Source: Limisalsivibrio acetivorans (GTDB lineage: Bacteria > Chrysiogenota > Deferribacteres > Deferribacterales > Geovibrionaceae). From it: 64,000 nucleotides of DNA. The stretch spans positions 2,305,407 to 2,369,406 of the forward strand of contig NZ_ATWF01000001.1 in assembly GCF_000421105.1 (NCBI RefSeq). The letters run 5' to 3'. The notes below the pieces were generated by a model. That model saw only the letters and a program-made list of their open reading frames with translations. It did no database searches and was not told the DNA's origin. A program made the position numbers and the translations under genes. This document shows positions 9,177-17,534 of the stretch, piece by piece (within the stretch, counting starts at the first letter, position 1; every line of letters begins with the position of its first letter).

Positions 9177-9654
9177 ATTCCATGGGGAGCAGGGCGTAGC
9201 CTTTATTTTGATATCCGACCAAGGATACATAGCCGTTCTTAACGACCTCTATCTCCTCTATGATCTCATCCTCCCCAATCCCCTGCAGGTTGATGGCAAC
9301 GCCGCACTGCTGAAAGCGAACACCTTCCTTCACCATTGCACGGATACGTTTCTGCATCTCGGTTTTAAGCTTTGAGTCTAGGTTGTTTATGTGGCTGTCA
9401 CTCTTGGTCATAAATCTGGATGCGCCCCCACGGACAGCAACTATAACATCGGGGGTTGAGCCACCCGCTTTGATATCCTCAAAGGTCTGCTTAATAAGCT
9501 TAAGCCGCAGGTTCAAGAGGGCGGGTTTACCCTGGTTCAAATCTACTATTACCTTTGTTTTATCAACCCCTTTGAGCGCATCGGAAAAGTTTTCGGATGC
9601 GTAGGCAAATACACTGAGACTGAGTATGGTTATGAGAATAATGAGCTTATTCAT
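9175..9654 (-). CDS. Exported DsrE-like protein
   Basis: 159 residues. The first 19 (MNKLIILITILSLSVFAYA) are a signal peptide with an AYA-type cleavage site, so the product is periplasmic. The rest has the DsrE/DsrF-like alpha/beta pattern: KVIVDLNQGKPALLNLRL, DVIVAVRGGASRFM, and a Cys in GVRFQQCGVAIN in the position where DsrE-like proteins often keep a Cys. Family members are linked to sulfur relay, but exported forms are mostly uncharacterised. Start is supported by AGGAGG five bases upstream. It ends inside the T-tract of the ferritin terminator. Confidence 0.7.
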   Translation of the reverse strand: MNKLIILITILSLSVFAYASENFSDALKGVDKTKVIVDLNQGKPALLNLRLKLIKQTFEDIKAGGSTPDVIVAVRGGASRFMTKSDSHINNLDSKLKTEMQKRIRAMVKEGVRFQQCGVAINLQGIGEDEIIEEIEVVKNGYVSLVGYQNKGYALLPME

Positions 9655-9691
9655 AGTGACCTCCTAGTATTTATACAATAATACCTGAGTA

Positions 9692-10339
9692 CTATTTTTG
9701 AAGGGAAAGGGAGTATGGAGGAGGATTTTTCATGGTGAGAGGGTTCTTTGTGCAGTATCCTGCATAGCTCTTATGGATGAACCGGTAGGGGAGATATTCA
9801 TCTCGACCTTCGGGTATGCCGAGCCTCGTAGTCTGGATGATTTCTTCGGGGTTATCCCCATCGTTCAGGAAGCAGAAATCCGCTTCATCAATGCCTACAC
9901 CGCTGTGCTCGGGGACCTTGAGATTGAGGCTTTTACAAAGGAGCGTCTGTCCGGAGCATAGACGCTCAGGTTCTCTTAACCTGCCGTTTACGGGGTTAAG
10001 CCTCTGCATGAGTTCTATCCCTTCTTCGCTGTTCCCCCAGGGAATACCCGACTTGATGAGTACGGCGTTTCCTTCGCCGCGGGAACTGATATTCAGGGAA
10101 TCCCCGCCCCTTGCATAGTACATATACACCGTACCGCCGACCATGAAGAGCGGGGAACGCTTTTCGGTATAGCCCAGAGATGCATGGCTGCCTTTGTCCG
10201 CGAGGTAGTAGCACTCGGTCTCGATGACCATCACACGAAGGGGCACACCCTCCACTTCACGGTAGATGACCTTCCCTAAAAGTTCCTCCGCAACAAGAGC
10301 CGCATCCCTGTCGAAGAACTTTGATGTAAGTCTTTCCAT
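9692..10339 (-). CDS. 3-methyladenine DNA glycosylase, AAG/Mpg family
   Basis: 215 residues, typical of the family that flips out alkylated or deaminated purines and cuts the N-glycosidic bond. Seen: LAEELLGK-like opening (VAEELLGKVIYRE), the catalytic Glu40 in VIETECYY, the following SHAS with GYTEKRSPLF, the VYMYYARG block that holds the intercalating Tyr, and ESGPGIG-equivalent EHSGVGID near 145-152. The next upstream gene on the same strand starts 39 bases away and is unrelated. Base-excision repair role is from family knowledge. Confidence 0.9.
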   Translation of the reverse strand: MERLTSKFFDRDAALVAEELLGKVIYREVEGVPLRVMVIETECYYLADKGSHASLGYTEKRSPLFMVGGTVYMYYARGGDSLNISSRGEGNAVLIKSGIPWGNSEEGIELMQRLNPVNGRLREPERLCSGQTLLCKSLNLKVPEHSGVGIDEADFCFLNDGDNPEEIIQTTRLGIPEGRDEYLPYRFIHKSYAGYCTKNPLTMKNPPPYSLSLQK

Positions 10340-10378
10340 AGTTTAACCCTACAGAAAAAAGCACAGCAGTACAAGCAT

Positions 10379-10873
10379 CTATACCAAGCCGGATTCCTCC
10401 ATGATGTGCCTATACTTATCGTTGTAGCCGTGTTTCTTAAGGAGCTGAAGGCCGACTATGTTCGAGTACAGGTAATCGCCCCGGTAGGCGAGGTCTATGA
10501 AGAAGCGGTTGAGAACTCCGTCATTAAAGCATCTCTGCATCTCGATAACGCTGTAATTCCTGCCGGTCTGCTTGCTGAGCAGGCGGAGGAGGGACGAGCG
10601 CATTTCGAAGTCGTCACGTATAAGTTCCTGATAGTATACGGCGATGGGGCCAAAATGCTCAAGGTGCTCCGGGCTGAGCTCATTCACGGGGGTGTTGTCG
10701 TCCACGAGCTTAAGGTGCGCCTTGTACCACTGCAGATGCTCAAGGGCCTCGATGCTGTGGCGGTTGATCCTCTCCGTCTCCCTCAATGAGCGGGCCATGC
10801 TGACAAGGGTATAGAGTCCGCATGTGCAAATGAGCGCCATTACTGTGTTCAGAAGCTGGATATCTATAAGCAT
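10379..10873 (-). CDS. Hypothetical membrane-anchored protein
   Basis: 164 residues, no family recognised. The N-terminus (LLNTVMALICTCGLYTLVSMA, about residues 8-28) is one probable transmembrane helix, followed by a soluble helical part rich in charged residues (RSLRETERINRHSIEALEHLQ) and aromatic pairs. The topology suggests a membrane-anchored cytoplasmic domain. GAGAGGTGACTT precedes the ATG. It could be co-transcribed with the Mpg gene 39 bases downstream. Confidence 0.65.
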   Translation of the reverse strand: MLIDIQLLNTVMALICTCGLYTLVSMARSLRETERINRHSIEALEHLQWYKAHLKLVDDNTPVNELSPEHLEHFGPIAVYYQELIRDDFEMRSSLLRLLSKQTGRNYSVIEMQRCFNDGVLNRFFIDLAYRGDYLYSNIVGLQLLKKHGYNDKYRHIMEESGLV

Positions 10874-11427
10874 AAGTCACCTCTCAGGCGTTTTGATTAA
10901 GACATACAAAATCGGACTATAATGGTCCTTAATATAATAACGCCCGTTTGGTGGGGAACTTTAGTTCATTATTTTCGCTTTCCTGTAAACTTATGAAACA
11001 GGTAGGAAAATGAATTCAGACCGCTTTAAAAACCATTTTATTGTTTGATTAATGATAAGATATCCTATTTTAGTAATTTGTAAATAGCTGATATGTTTGT
11101 TAAAATGCTTATTATGGCGTATCTGGAAGCCTTGTCTATTCCATAATCAATGCGGTTGTAAAATGTGCATATGTTTCATTAGGAGGGATTAATAAAACCG
11201 CAGGGGGATAAAGAATTTTATTCACTTATGCTGGTTGGGTTTTAGGAACGTGCCCATAAAATAAACAATGATTTTAGGAAAAAATATTTCAGGGGTTTTA
11301 GGGGTTTAAGAAAACGTTAACCGTCCTTGGCGGGTTTGGGGGTAAAAATCACAGATATGTGCCAATTAGGATGCTATAATTTAGATATCTTGAACGATGG
11401 TCAGGAAATACAATATAGGAGGAAAAA
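10874..11427. other. Intergenic stretch, AT-rich
   Basis: About 550 bases between two divergent genes. No open frame with a ribosome site, no tRNA and no recognised riboswitch. The only sites I can support are the promoter at 11372-11380 and the ribosome site AGGAGG before 11428. Confidence 0.6.
11372..11380 (+). promoter_or_regulatory. Extended -10 promoter for the lipoprotein gene
   Basis: TGC followed by a perfect TATAAT (11375-11380), the extended -10 form that tolerates a poor -35; none is obvious 17 bases upstream. It would start the transcript about 40 bases before the lipoprotein ATG at 11428. Confidence 0.6.
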
Positions 11428-12279
11428 ATGCTTAGAAAACTCATTTTTGCAGTTTTAGTGGCTATGATGCTTGTCCTTGCCGGATGCGGTGGAGGCAGCG
11501 GAGATGGAGACACAACCGGAGATGATGGCGGCGGAGGCGGCGGTGGTGATACCACTACAGAGCTTTCCGAGGAGCAGGAAGAGGTTGTAGGCGAGAGTTT
11601 TAATGCGGTGAGTGAAGCTGCAACCCTTGCAGGAGAGAGCATGTATATCCCCGGCGGTGCCGGCGGTGCGGCGCTCGGTGTTATGCCCAGAGCGGAGATC
11701 AATGAAAGCATCTCCATCGACCTAGACCAGAACGGTGTGAACGATGTAACCATTACATATACAGGAACCTCCCAGACCGAGCTTAACCCTACAACATTCA
11801 CCTTCGACCTTACCGGTGATGCTACATTCATCAGCGACTTTTCATACAGCGAAGGTGACAGCACGTACACCATATATAACGGAAGCTCCTACGCAAACAC
11901 ACTCGATGTTGTTATGGCGGAAGGTAATGGTGATCTCTACGACCTTACTATCGATCTCAGCGCCAGCTACTCTGATTTTTCCGTGGACTACACCGATGGG
12001 CTTTCCTCCGGTAGTATTGTCCTTAACGGAAGCACAGATATGACCTTTGCAGGAACTATCGATCCCCAGGCTGAGGACGGGGAAGGAATGGACGGAACAG
12101 CTCAGGCCACAGTTGACCTGACGGCGGTTATTACTGAGGATGGCGAGACATATACGGTAGGCTTTTCCGGCAACGGTTCTGTAAACATAGAGACCGGCGA
12201 TGTTGACGTTGTATACTATGTATCAATCGACGGCACAACATACGGCCCCTATACAGAGAGCGAGCTTGAGGCGTTCTAA
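11428..12279 (+). CDS. Putative lipoprotein with acidic repetitive region
   Basis: 283 residues. A lipoprotein signal peptide ends in the lipobox LAGC with Cys20. It is followed by a Gly/Asp-rich spacer (GGGSGDGDTTGDDGGGGGGG) and a helical stretch (ELSEEQEEVVGESFNAVSEA). The remainder is Thr/Ser/Asp-rich and beta-rich (FTFDLTGDATF, LTIDLSASYSDF, VDVVYYVSIDGTTYGPYTE). Very acidic, with no known domain recognised; likely surface or periplasmic. Has its own extended -10 promoter, AGGAGG ribosome site and terminator, so it is a single-gene unit. Confidence 0.75.
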   Translation: MLRKLIFAVLVAMMLVLAGCGGGSGDGDTTGDDGGGGGGGDTTTELSEEQEEVVGESFNAVSEAATLAGESMYIPGGAGGAALGVMPRAEINESISIDLDQNGVNDVTITYTGTSQTELNPTTFTFDLTGDATFISDFSYSEGDSTYTIYNGSSYANTLDVVMAEGNGDLYDLTIDLSASYSDFSVDYTDGLSSGSIVLNGSTDMTFAGTIDPQAEDGEGMDGTAQATVDLTAVITEDGETYTVGFSGNGSVNIETGDVDVVYYVSIDGTTYGPYTESELEAF

Positions 12280-12304
12280 CAATCATTAGATTTCAGATAT
12301 AAAG

Positions 12305-12329
12305 ACCCGTCCCCGTGGCGGGTTTTTTT
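12305..12329 (+). terminator. Terminator after lipoprotein gene
   Basis: ACCCGTC (12305-12311), loop CCCGT, GGCGGGT (12317-12323), then T7. Seven-base stem with one G-T pair. The T-tract overlaps the stop codon of the convergent NTF2-like gene. Confidence 0.85.
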
Positions 12330-12714
12330 ATTGCCCGAAATCCTCCAGCGAGACTATGAAGCCGTCCTGAAAGCGGAAGATGCTCCTTCCTTCCATGTGC
12401 ATCTCGGTGCCCGCTTTTGGTCCGTTGGGCACATCAACGGCCAGTACGCCGTAGTAGTCTATCTCGATCTCGGCTTTGTCCGGTTCGAATGAGAAGCTTT
12501 TGATAGTCTGGCTTCTTGTGGAGAAAAGCTCTGCGGCCATCTCTGCCGCCTCTCTCAGTTCGTCTATACCTTTTACCTGCATGTTCACACGGTCGTTGGC
12601 GTAGTTTTTGAAATCGACCTCGGTGTCCATGTCCGCAAGCATTCCATCTATGTCAAAGTTGTTGTAGGCATCTATATAGTTTTCGATAATCCGGCGCATA
12701 TTCTGTTCTGTCAT
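12328..12714 (-). CDS. NTF2-like / SnoaL-type protein
   Basis: 128 residues with the NTF2-fold pattern: IIENYIDAYNNFDIDGMLADM at the start, then VDFKNY, a helix, and four strands (IKSFSFEPDKAEIEIDYYGVLA, MHMEGRSIFRFQDGFIVSLED). Families of this fold include small isomerases, hydratases and non-catalytic binding domains; no catalytic set can be assigned. It overlaps the ATP-grasp gene upstream by 4 bases, so both are one transcript and probably one pathway. Confidence 0.7.
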   Translation of the reverse strand: MTEQNMRRIIENYIDAYNNFDIDGMLADMDTEVDFKNYANDRVNMQVKGIDELREAAEMAAELFSTRSQTIKSFSFEPDKAEIEIDYYGVLAVDVPNGPKAGTEMHMEGRSIFRFQDGFIVSLEDFGQ

Positions 12715-13919
12715 AAAGCTCCCTGTTTTTCCTTTGCTGGTATTATGAATTCACGAAGATCCGAATGGAGGATTCCGTGGAGTTCAGCAATATCATCTTT
12801 GTCGGTCTCTGTGAAGAGGAAGCCGAAGAGGGGGAAGCGTTTATGGTCTATCATCCTCATTTCAAGGGGGTTTTTAAATTTTGAGAGCAGGCTCTCATAG
12901 TTGAACGATTCTATGTCCGCACCCCGCATTCCGGTGGAATTGTCCAGAACGATCATGCCGTAGAGCTTGTCCTCTTTGCCGTTGAATACCTGCTCCCAGT
13001 CCGGTTTGAGTCCTTTGTGGAAGTATTCATAGGGGCTGAACCCATAGGAGAGTATGGTTGCATCCGCTGTGGTACACCACCCGCCGAAGCGCATCGGGTT
13101 TATCTCTATGGGTGCGATTATCTCACCGTCTCGTCTCAGCTCCGCATGCACAGTAATGTTTCTCGCTCCGGAGAGTTTGCCGATTTCGGCCATGAAGTGC
13201 GTGAAGGGTTCGAGGTTATCGAGGATCACGTCCTTTGAGGATATGTATACCCTGTCGCTTACGTCATCTGCGGAGGAGAATATGTGCTTATGTATGTTGA
13301 GCACAACCGGCTCCCCCGATTCATCATAGTAAACATCAACGGCGTATTCCTCTCCGTCAATGCACTCTTCGATGATGAACGCCTCGCTGTTCATGACCTC
13401 ATCGGGGTACAGCCCTGCAACCTCTTTGAGTTCAGCCTCAATCTTTGCCACGGTGTTGTTCCACTGGGAGGGGTCCTCAACCCTGTGTACTCCCATACTG
13501 AAGAACCCCGTTGCGGGTTTGATGATGAAGGGATATTTGAGGGTTGCGGGGTCGGTGTTATTGAGTTCCTCAAAGGGTATCTCAAGGAAATAGAAATGGG
13601 GGAACATCGGCTTGAGCAGTTCACGGAAGCGCACCTTATTTTTGAAGTTATCTATAAGCTCGGGGAGTTTGGTGTCCTTGAGATTTTTCGCCACCCATCC
13701 GATGGAGTTTTCCGAGTTTGTGTACACCTTCGGGTACTCCTGCGCATTGAGAAGCTTGATTGCCTCCGCCTCATCGATAACATTTGCCGTACGGTCTATG
13801 CCCATCTCTCTGGCTGTTGAGGTGTACACAAGGGGTATGTCGAATTTGGCGGCGGAATTGAGCATTATATCTGAAACAAAGGGCCTGTCTGGAATAATCA
13901 TTATGGTGTTCTCCTTCAA
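12711..13919 (-). CDS. ATP-grasp domain protein
   Basis: 402 residues. A Rossmann-like N-terminal part (NTIMIIPDRPFVSDIMLNSA) precedes the ATP-grasp core: the Lys in YPFIIKPATGFFSMGVHRV, the adenine-region EAFIIEECIDGEEYAVDVYY, and the metal block APIEINPMRFGG. ATP-grasp enzymes join a carboxylate to an amine or thiol through an acyl-phosphate; the substrate here is not visible from sequence. Partner is the overlapping NTF2-like gene. GGAGAACACC lies just before the ATG. No peptide-carrier or transporter genes are nearby to suggest a natural product. Confidence 0.8.
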   Translation of the reverse strand: MKENTIMIIPDRPFVSDIMLNSAAKFDIPLVYTSTAREMGIDRTANVIDEAEAIKLLNAQEYPKVYTNSENSIGWVAKNLKDTKLPELIDNFKNKVRFRELLKPMFPHFYFLEIPFEELNNTDPATLKYPFIIKPATGFFSMGVHRVEDPSQWNNTVAKIEAELKEVAGLYPDEVMNSEAFIIEECIDGEEYAVDVYYDESGEPVVLNIHKHIFSSADDVSDRVYISSKDVILDNLEPFTHFMAEIGKLSGARNITVHAELRRDGEIIAPIEINPMRFGGWCTTADATILSYGFSPYEYFHKGLKPDWEQVFNGKEDKLYGMIVLDNSTGMRGADIESFNYESLLSKFKNPLEMRMIDHKRFPLFGFLFTETDKDDIAELHGILHSDLREFIIPAKEKQGAL

Positions 13920-14264
13920 AGATAAATATGGGGGTTTCTATAACATGAAGAGTTCTTTTGTAAAAGATGCAGTTTTCTGGAAAAACTGTACCTGTCTGGG
14001 AACAAAAAAAGCCGGGCTGTTCGTGCCGCATTCTCTGTATAGGTCTGGAACTGGAAGATCCTTCTCGGCCTCTTTAAAATTGATAATATTTGTTCTTCGT
14101 ATAATTGTTTCTTCATTTGAGTTCTCTTTTAATATTTTGCGGAAAACTCTCTTAATACTGGGCTAGTTTACGTGGGAAAGGCCAAGGACACATTACCAAA
14201 CCAACGATAGACCATGTCTCGATGAAGGGTTTAAGGGAGAACCAGATGGTTCCCCCTTATTAGT
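13920..14264. other. Intergenic stretch with hairpin
   Basis: No gene. It holds an imperfect 12-bp hairpin at 14233-14258 (AAGGGAGAACCA, GA, TGGTTCCCCCTT; 11 of 12 pairs) just after the methyltransferase stop on the - strand. It lacks a T-run on that strand, so it is at best a weak terminator or an mRNA-stabilising end. Confidence 0.6.
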
Positions 14265-15032
14265 TTATCGCTTTTTGCAGATCAGGTAACCGAAACTCGT
14301 CCATCTGCCATTATCTACTTCCAGAGTTTTGGCATCACCCTCAGGGTTGTTTTTTTCAAACGGGTCATACCGAACAAATTCCTGCCACCACTCAGTAGCG
14401 TCAGCAGGGTAACCACTCTCGAGCACCTCAAAACCTGCATCTTCAATCTCTGCCTTTGTTTCTTCAAGAGATCTGAAACAATCCTTCCATGGGTACTCGC
14501 CTGATGAAACGTAAGGGAGCAGGTCTTCAGGGATCTCTACATCATAGTGCATCGGTTCGGCAATACCGAGGATTCCATCATCTTTCATAACCCTTCTGAT
14601 CTCAAGCAAAGCATTCCTGTAGCCTTCTGCCCCTAAAGACACTCGAACCATCTCCAGTGCTGTTGTTGAGTAGATGTAGTCAAAGGTTTTTGATGCGAAA
14701 AACAGATCAGGAACGCCTATTTTCATCCCTATGACCCTGTCTAAAACGCCCCATTCAGATGCATTTTCAATCAGATGTTCGACCATCGGCCTCCCATCCA
14801 TTCTGTCATCCCAAGGGTCAACGGCTACGGTGCGCACAGCATACTCTTTTGCGATAAAGCATGTTTGGTATCCTCTGTTGCAGCCAAGATCAAGCAGAAG
14901 TTTATCAGGATGTATCTGCATCTTTTCTGCCATAAACTCTGCCAGTTTTAGCCCGCCCGGACCGCTGCACTGTTCATAAATCTTATGTAAATTGGTGTAT
15001 TTTTGTGACTTAGCGTATTTGAAATTTGACAT
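14265..15032 (-). CDS. SAM-dependent methyltransferase
   Basis: 255 residues, class I Rossmann methyltransferase. Motif I is LLLDLGCNRGYQ (about 46-57), then VRTVAVDPWDDRM as motif II, FDYIYSTTALEMV as motif IV and LLEIRRVMKDDGILGIAEPM as motif V/VI, the usual order for UbiE/COQ5-like small-molecule methyltransferases. Trp-rich C-terminal part (DATEWWQEFVRYDPF). The substrate is unknown and the neighbours give no pathway. Two palindromes lie directly upstream and may be operators. Confidence 0.8.
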   Translation of the reverse strand: MSNFKYAKSQKYTNLHKIYEQCSGPGGLKLAEFMAEKMQIHPDKLLLDLGCNRGYQTCFIAKEYAVRTVAVDPWDDRMDGRPMVEHLIENASEWGVLDRVIGMKIGVPDLFFASKTFDYIYSTTALEMVRVSLGAEGYRNALLEIRRVMKDDGILGIAEPMHYDVEIPEDLLPYVSSGEYPWKDCFRSLEETKAEIEDAGFEVLESGYPADATEWWQEFVRYDPFEKNNPEGDAKTLEVDNGRWTSFGYLICKKR

Positions 15033-15059
15033 ATTATGCCCCTTAAAATAGTTTAATAG

Positions 15060-15090
15060 TGTTTGGTCACAACTTTATTGTCACCAAACA
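15060..15090. promoter_or_regulatory. Interrupted palindrome, candidate operator
   Basis: TGTTTGGT C ACAA, loop CTTTA, TTGT C ACCAAACA: 12 paired bases around one C-C mismatch, 28 bases upstream of the methyltransferase start. Symmetry of this size suits a dimeric repressor. An RNA hairpin in the leader is the other reading. Confidence 0.55.
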
Positions 15091-15124
15091 AGGAAATTAT
15101 TTCATTTTGGTAGGTATGCCCCAT

Positions 15125-15143
15125 AACTCAAAGAAATTGAGTT
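15125..15143. promoter_or_regulatory. Second small palindrome
   Basis: AACTCAA, AGAAA, TTGAGTT: perfect 7-bp arms, 35 bases beyond the first dyad. Function unknown; may be an operator or attenuator-like hairpin of the same promoter region. Confidence 0.4.
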
Positions 15144-15442
15144 ACAGGGAAGGCACAATTGTCTTTTTAAGAAATGCGAGAGAGAGTATTTTGTTCAAAA
15201 AATCTCCTGATTTTTTTGGTATTGTATTTGTCATGCTTCTGACAGTCAATATGAAATCGCATCCATACTCTATATGTACAGCTTTTGTCGGCTTTGCGAA
15301 TATATTTCTTTATCCCGTCCGACACCAGAAAGGGGCACCCCCATCCCTTGCCTATGGGGCGATGGTACAAAATACTGCCTGCATCCATCAATACAGGCCG
15401 TTTCTGCATTGCTTGAGTGGTAAGTGGGAACGTGTGCGCAGG

Positions 15443-15460
15443 TTACATCATGCCGCCCAT
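15443..15460 (-). repeat. Orphan groEL tail, distal att-like repeat
   Basis: 18 bases identical to the groEL 3' end; on the - strand it encodes Met-Gly-Gly-Met-Met-stop. Bases on either side do not match groEL flanks, so identity stops sharply at both ends, as for a recombination core. Confidence 0.75.
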
Positions 15461-15534
15461 ATTGAGGTAAATTATTTATATATAGATAGTTTAAAAAAGT
15501 TAGTTATTGCAAATACCTCGAATTATACCTCAAT
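15461..15534. repeat. Inverted ATTGAGGTA / TACCTCAAT pair beside the att repeat
   Basis: ATTGAGGTA at 15461-15469 touches the att-like repeat, TACCTC recurs at 15514-15519 and TACCTCAAT at 15526-15534. The spacing and position resemble arm-type protein sites near a tyrosine-recombinase core. That role is inference; the sequence match is direct. Confidence 0.5.
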
Positions 15535-15606
15535 GTAAAAAACTGACCTTTAACATTCATGAAATAGTCTCATAAAATTGCACACTTAATTCACTTGCTA
15601 ACACTG

Positions 15607-17457
15607 TCACAAAAGATGTTTGCTTATTTCGTTTAGCCAGGTTAAGACTTCTCCGTTAGGATCTACATTATTAAGGCGTGCCAAAGTCATGTTTGAAACA
15701 GCACCTCGGTTCAGGCGTTTTTTAGCCTTACTCTCTTTCTTTCTTTGCTTCTCCTCGTCCAAATCTTCCCAGTCTACAGTAGACTCTGATGCACCATGGA
15801 CTGCCTTTGCGACCAACGCTGGAACGTCATCGAATGACTGAAAGTTTCCAGTGAACTGTGTTTCAAACTCTTCATTTATAGCTTCAAAATCTATATAATT
15901 CTCAATTTCCCTTTTACTAGTTATAAAAGAACTACAATTATTGCCTCGTGCATTTACCCTATCTGCAGCATCCTGATACTTGGCTGGCTCCGGTGGAGGG
16001 ACATCTCTATCCAACACATGCACTTCAGGGACACAGAGCCCTTCAAGCCTGTTTGTCCATAACTCAAGAGTCGAACCCCCCATAGGTATATAAACCAATT
16101 CTCCACTTTGTTCAGCGTTTCTTAAATCGGCAATGTTTGTGTCTTCCTGTGATAAATAAGAAGATATTGTGTTGATGAATTCAATGTCATTTGGCCCCTC
16201 GACTCCAACAAATACCTTGATGTTATGATTTGCAAACATGCCAAGAGTTGATTTAATTCTCAGCAATGTATCATCATCGTTTTCAGCCAATATTCGAGAG
16301 CCTTTTCCGTCTTTTTCAATAAACCTTATTGAATCACGATCAACTCGCCCGGCAAGAACAGGGTTGTGAGTTGAAAATATCACTTGATGAGTCTCCTCAA
16401 GCGCCAACTCCTTCAGTGCATCTAAGAGCAGCATTTGATTGTTTGGGTGCTGTGATGTTTCAGGCTCCTCAATTGCAAAAATAACATCTTGAACATCTCT
16501 TTCACTTGCTAACTGTTCAGCTTTGGCTCGGAAAAAGTTAATTAAGAAAAGTCGTCGAACCCCACTACCACGCTTATTCAAGGGTATTTGATTTTCATTT
16601 GTGAGTGACACGGAGAAAACCTTCCCCCAGTTGAATTTTGAGAAATTTGGATTCAACTGGTTTGCCAACTCAGGGTCCATTTCTCTGATTTTTTCGATAG
16701 TTAAATTTGTAACCTCTTCAACTTGACGTTTTACATAGTTTTCAATAGCAACAAGCTCATTTGCCTTTTGAGTTATAGCTTCCTTGATAGCAAATTTAAT
16801 GGGATCTTGTGCTTCAGCGTCCTGATCGGAACTTGGACGGTCAGATTTAAAAAGTTGGAATAGAGGAAGAGTATTCTGAAGTGGCTTCCATATCTTGGAC
16901 TTTACCTCTAACTCGACTAATTGTTTAACTAGCTGCTCATCAGATACACTTGACCAGATAGCATGTCTCAGAGCTGACTTAACAGTTTCGTTTACTCCCT
17001 CTAAATTAATGCTAAGTTCTTTTGCCCTTGCTTTTAGTTGCGTTATGTTTAAAGAAAATAAATCATTGAAATTTTCAACCGTTGGATGGGATGCTCGAAT
17101 AAATACTTTTTCGCACTTCGGTGAGGCGCTAGAGAACACTTTCTTTATTTCAAGCTTGCCTTCAGTGTTTAGAAGATATTCATTTGCAGGTGATATACGA
17201 TGATCTGTGTCTATTATTAAGTGTCTTGGTATATCTGTAAAAATACACGTTATCTCAATATCATCTGAGCTACTCAACCCAGCTGACCGATCACCAGACT
17301 CTAGCTTGTCAGCATTAAAGAAAGTATCCAGTGCTTCAAGAACAGAAGATTTACCTATGTCATTCTTGGCAACCAGTGTCGTCAAATCAGAGAAATGTAT
17401 CGATATTTCGTTCTTATAACAGCGAAAATTTTTTATTTTTACAATATCCAGTTTCAT
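15607..17457 (-). CDS. OLD-family ATP-dependent endonuclease (AAA + TOPRIM)
   Basis: 616 residues. ABC-type ATPase part: Walker A VAKNDIGKSS at 29-38, signature GSGVRR at 297-302, Walker B VIFAIEEPE at 325-333, and switch STHNP at 362-366. The C-terminal TOPRIM nuclease part has VGVEGPND with Glu420 and VLDRD with Asp483/Asp485 for metal. This is the domain order of P2 OLD and of GajA. Family role: ATP-controlled DNA cutting, often phage defence. No UvrD-like helicase (GajB) is adjacent, so it is not a Gabija pair as seen here. AAGGATATAGG precedes the ATG. It lies in the groEL-tail island and is AT-richer than its neighbours. Confidence 0.85.
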   Translation of the reverse strand: MKLDIVKIKNFRCYKNEISIHFSDLTTLVAKNDIGKSSVLEALDTFFNADKLESGDRSAGLSSSDDIEITCIFTDIPRHLIIDTDHRISPANEYLLNTEGKLEIKKVFSSASPKCEKVFIRASHPTVENFNDLFSLNITQLKARAKELSINLEGVNETVKSALRHAIWSSVSDEQLVKQLVELEVKSKIWKPLQNTLPLFQLFKSDRPSSDQDAEAQDPIKFAIKEAITQKANELVAIENYVKRQVEEVTNLTIEKIREMDPELANQLNPNFSKFNWGKVFSVSLTNENQIPLNKRGSGVRRLFLINFFRAKAEQLASERDVQDVIFAIEEPETSQHPNNQMLLLDALKELALEETHQVIFSTHNPVLAGRVDRDSIRFIEKDGKGSRILAENDDDTLLRIKSTLGMFANHNIKVFVGVEGPNDIEFINTISSYLSQEDTNIADLRNAEQSGELVYIPMGGSTLELWTNRLEGLCVPEVHVLDRDVPPPEPAKYQDAADRVNARGNNCSSFITSKREIENYIDFEAINEEFETQFTGNFQSFDDVPALVAKAVHGASESTVDWEDLDEEKQRKKESKAKKRLNRGAVSNMTLARLNNVDPNGEVLTWLNEISKHLL

Positions 17458-17534
17458 CCTATATCCTTCTTCTATTTAGGCAATCTCTATATGACTTATT
17501 AATATATTATGCATATTCGTATAATTAAATTTAG

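Noticed and set aside
10874-11427. Riboswitch or small RNA in the long gap before the lipoprotein gene
   Set aside because: No conserved motif I know and no terminator-like stem upstream of the ribosome site; only a promoter is supported.
15167-15409. 80-residue reverse-strand frame beyond the distal groEL-tail repeat, considered as an integrase remnant
   Set aside because: No integrase motif, no ribosome site and no similarity I can recognise.
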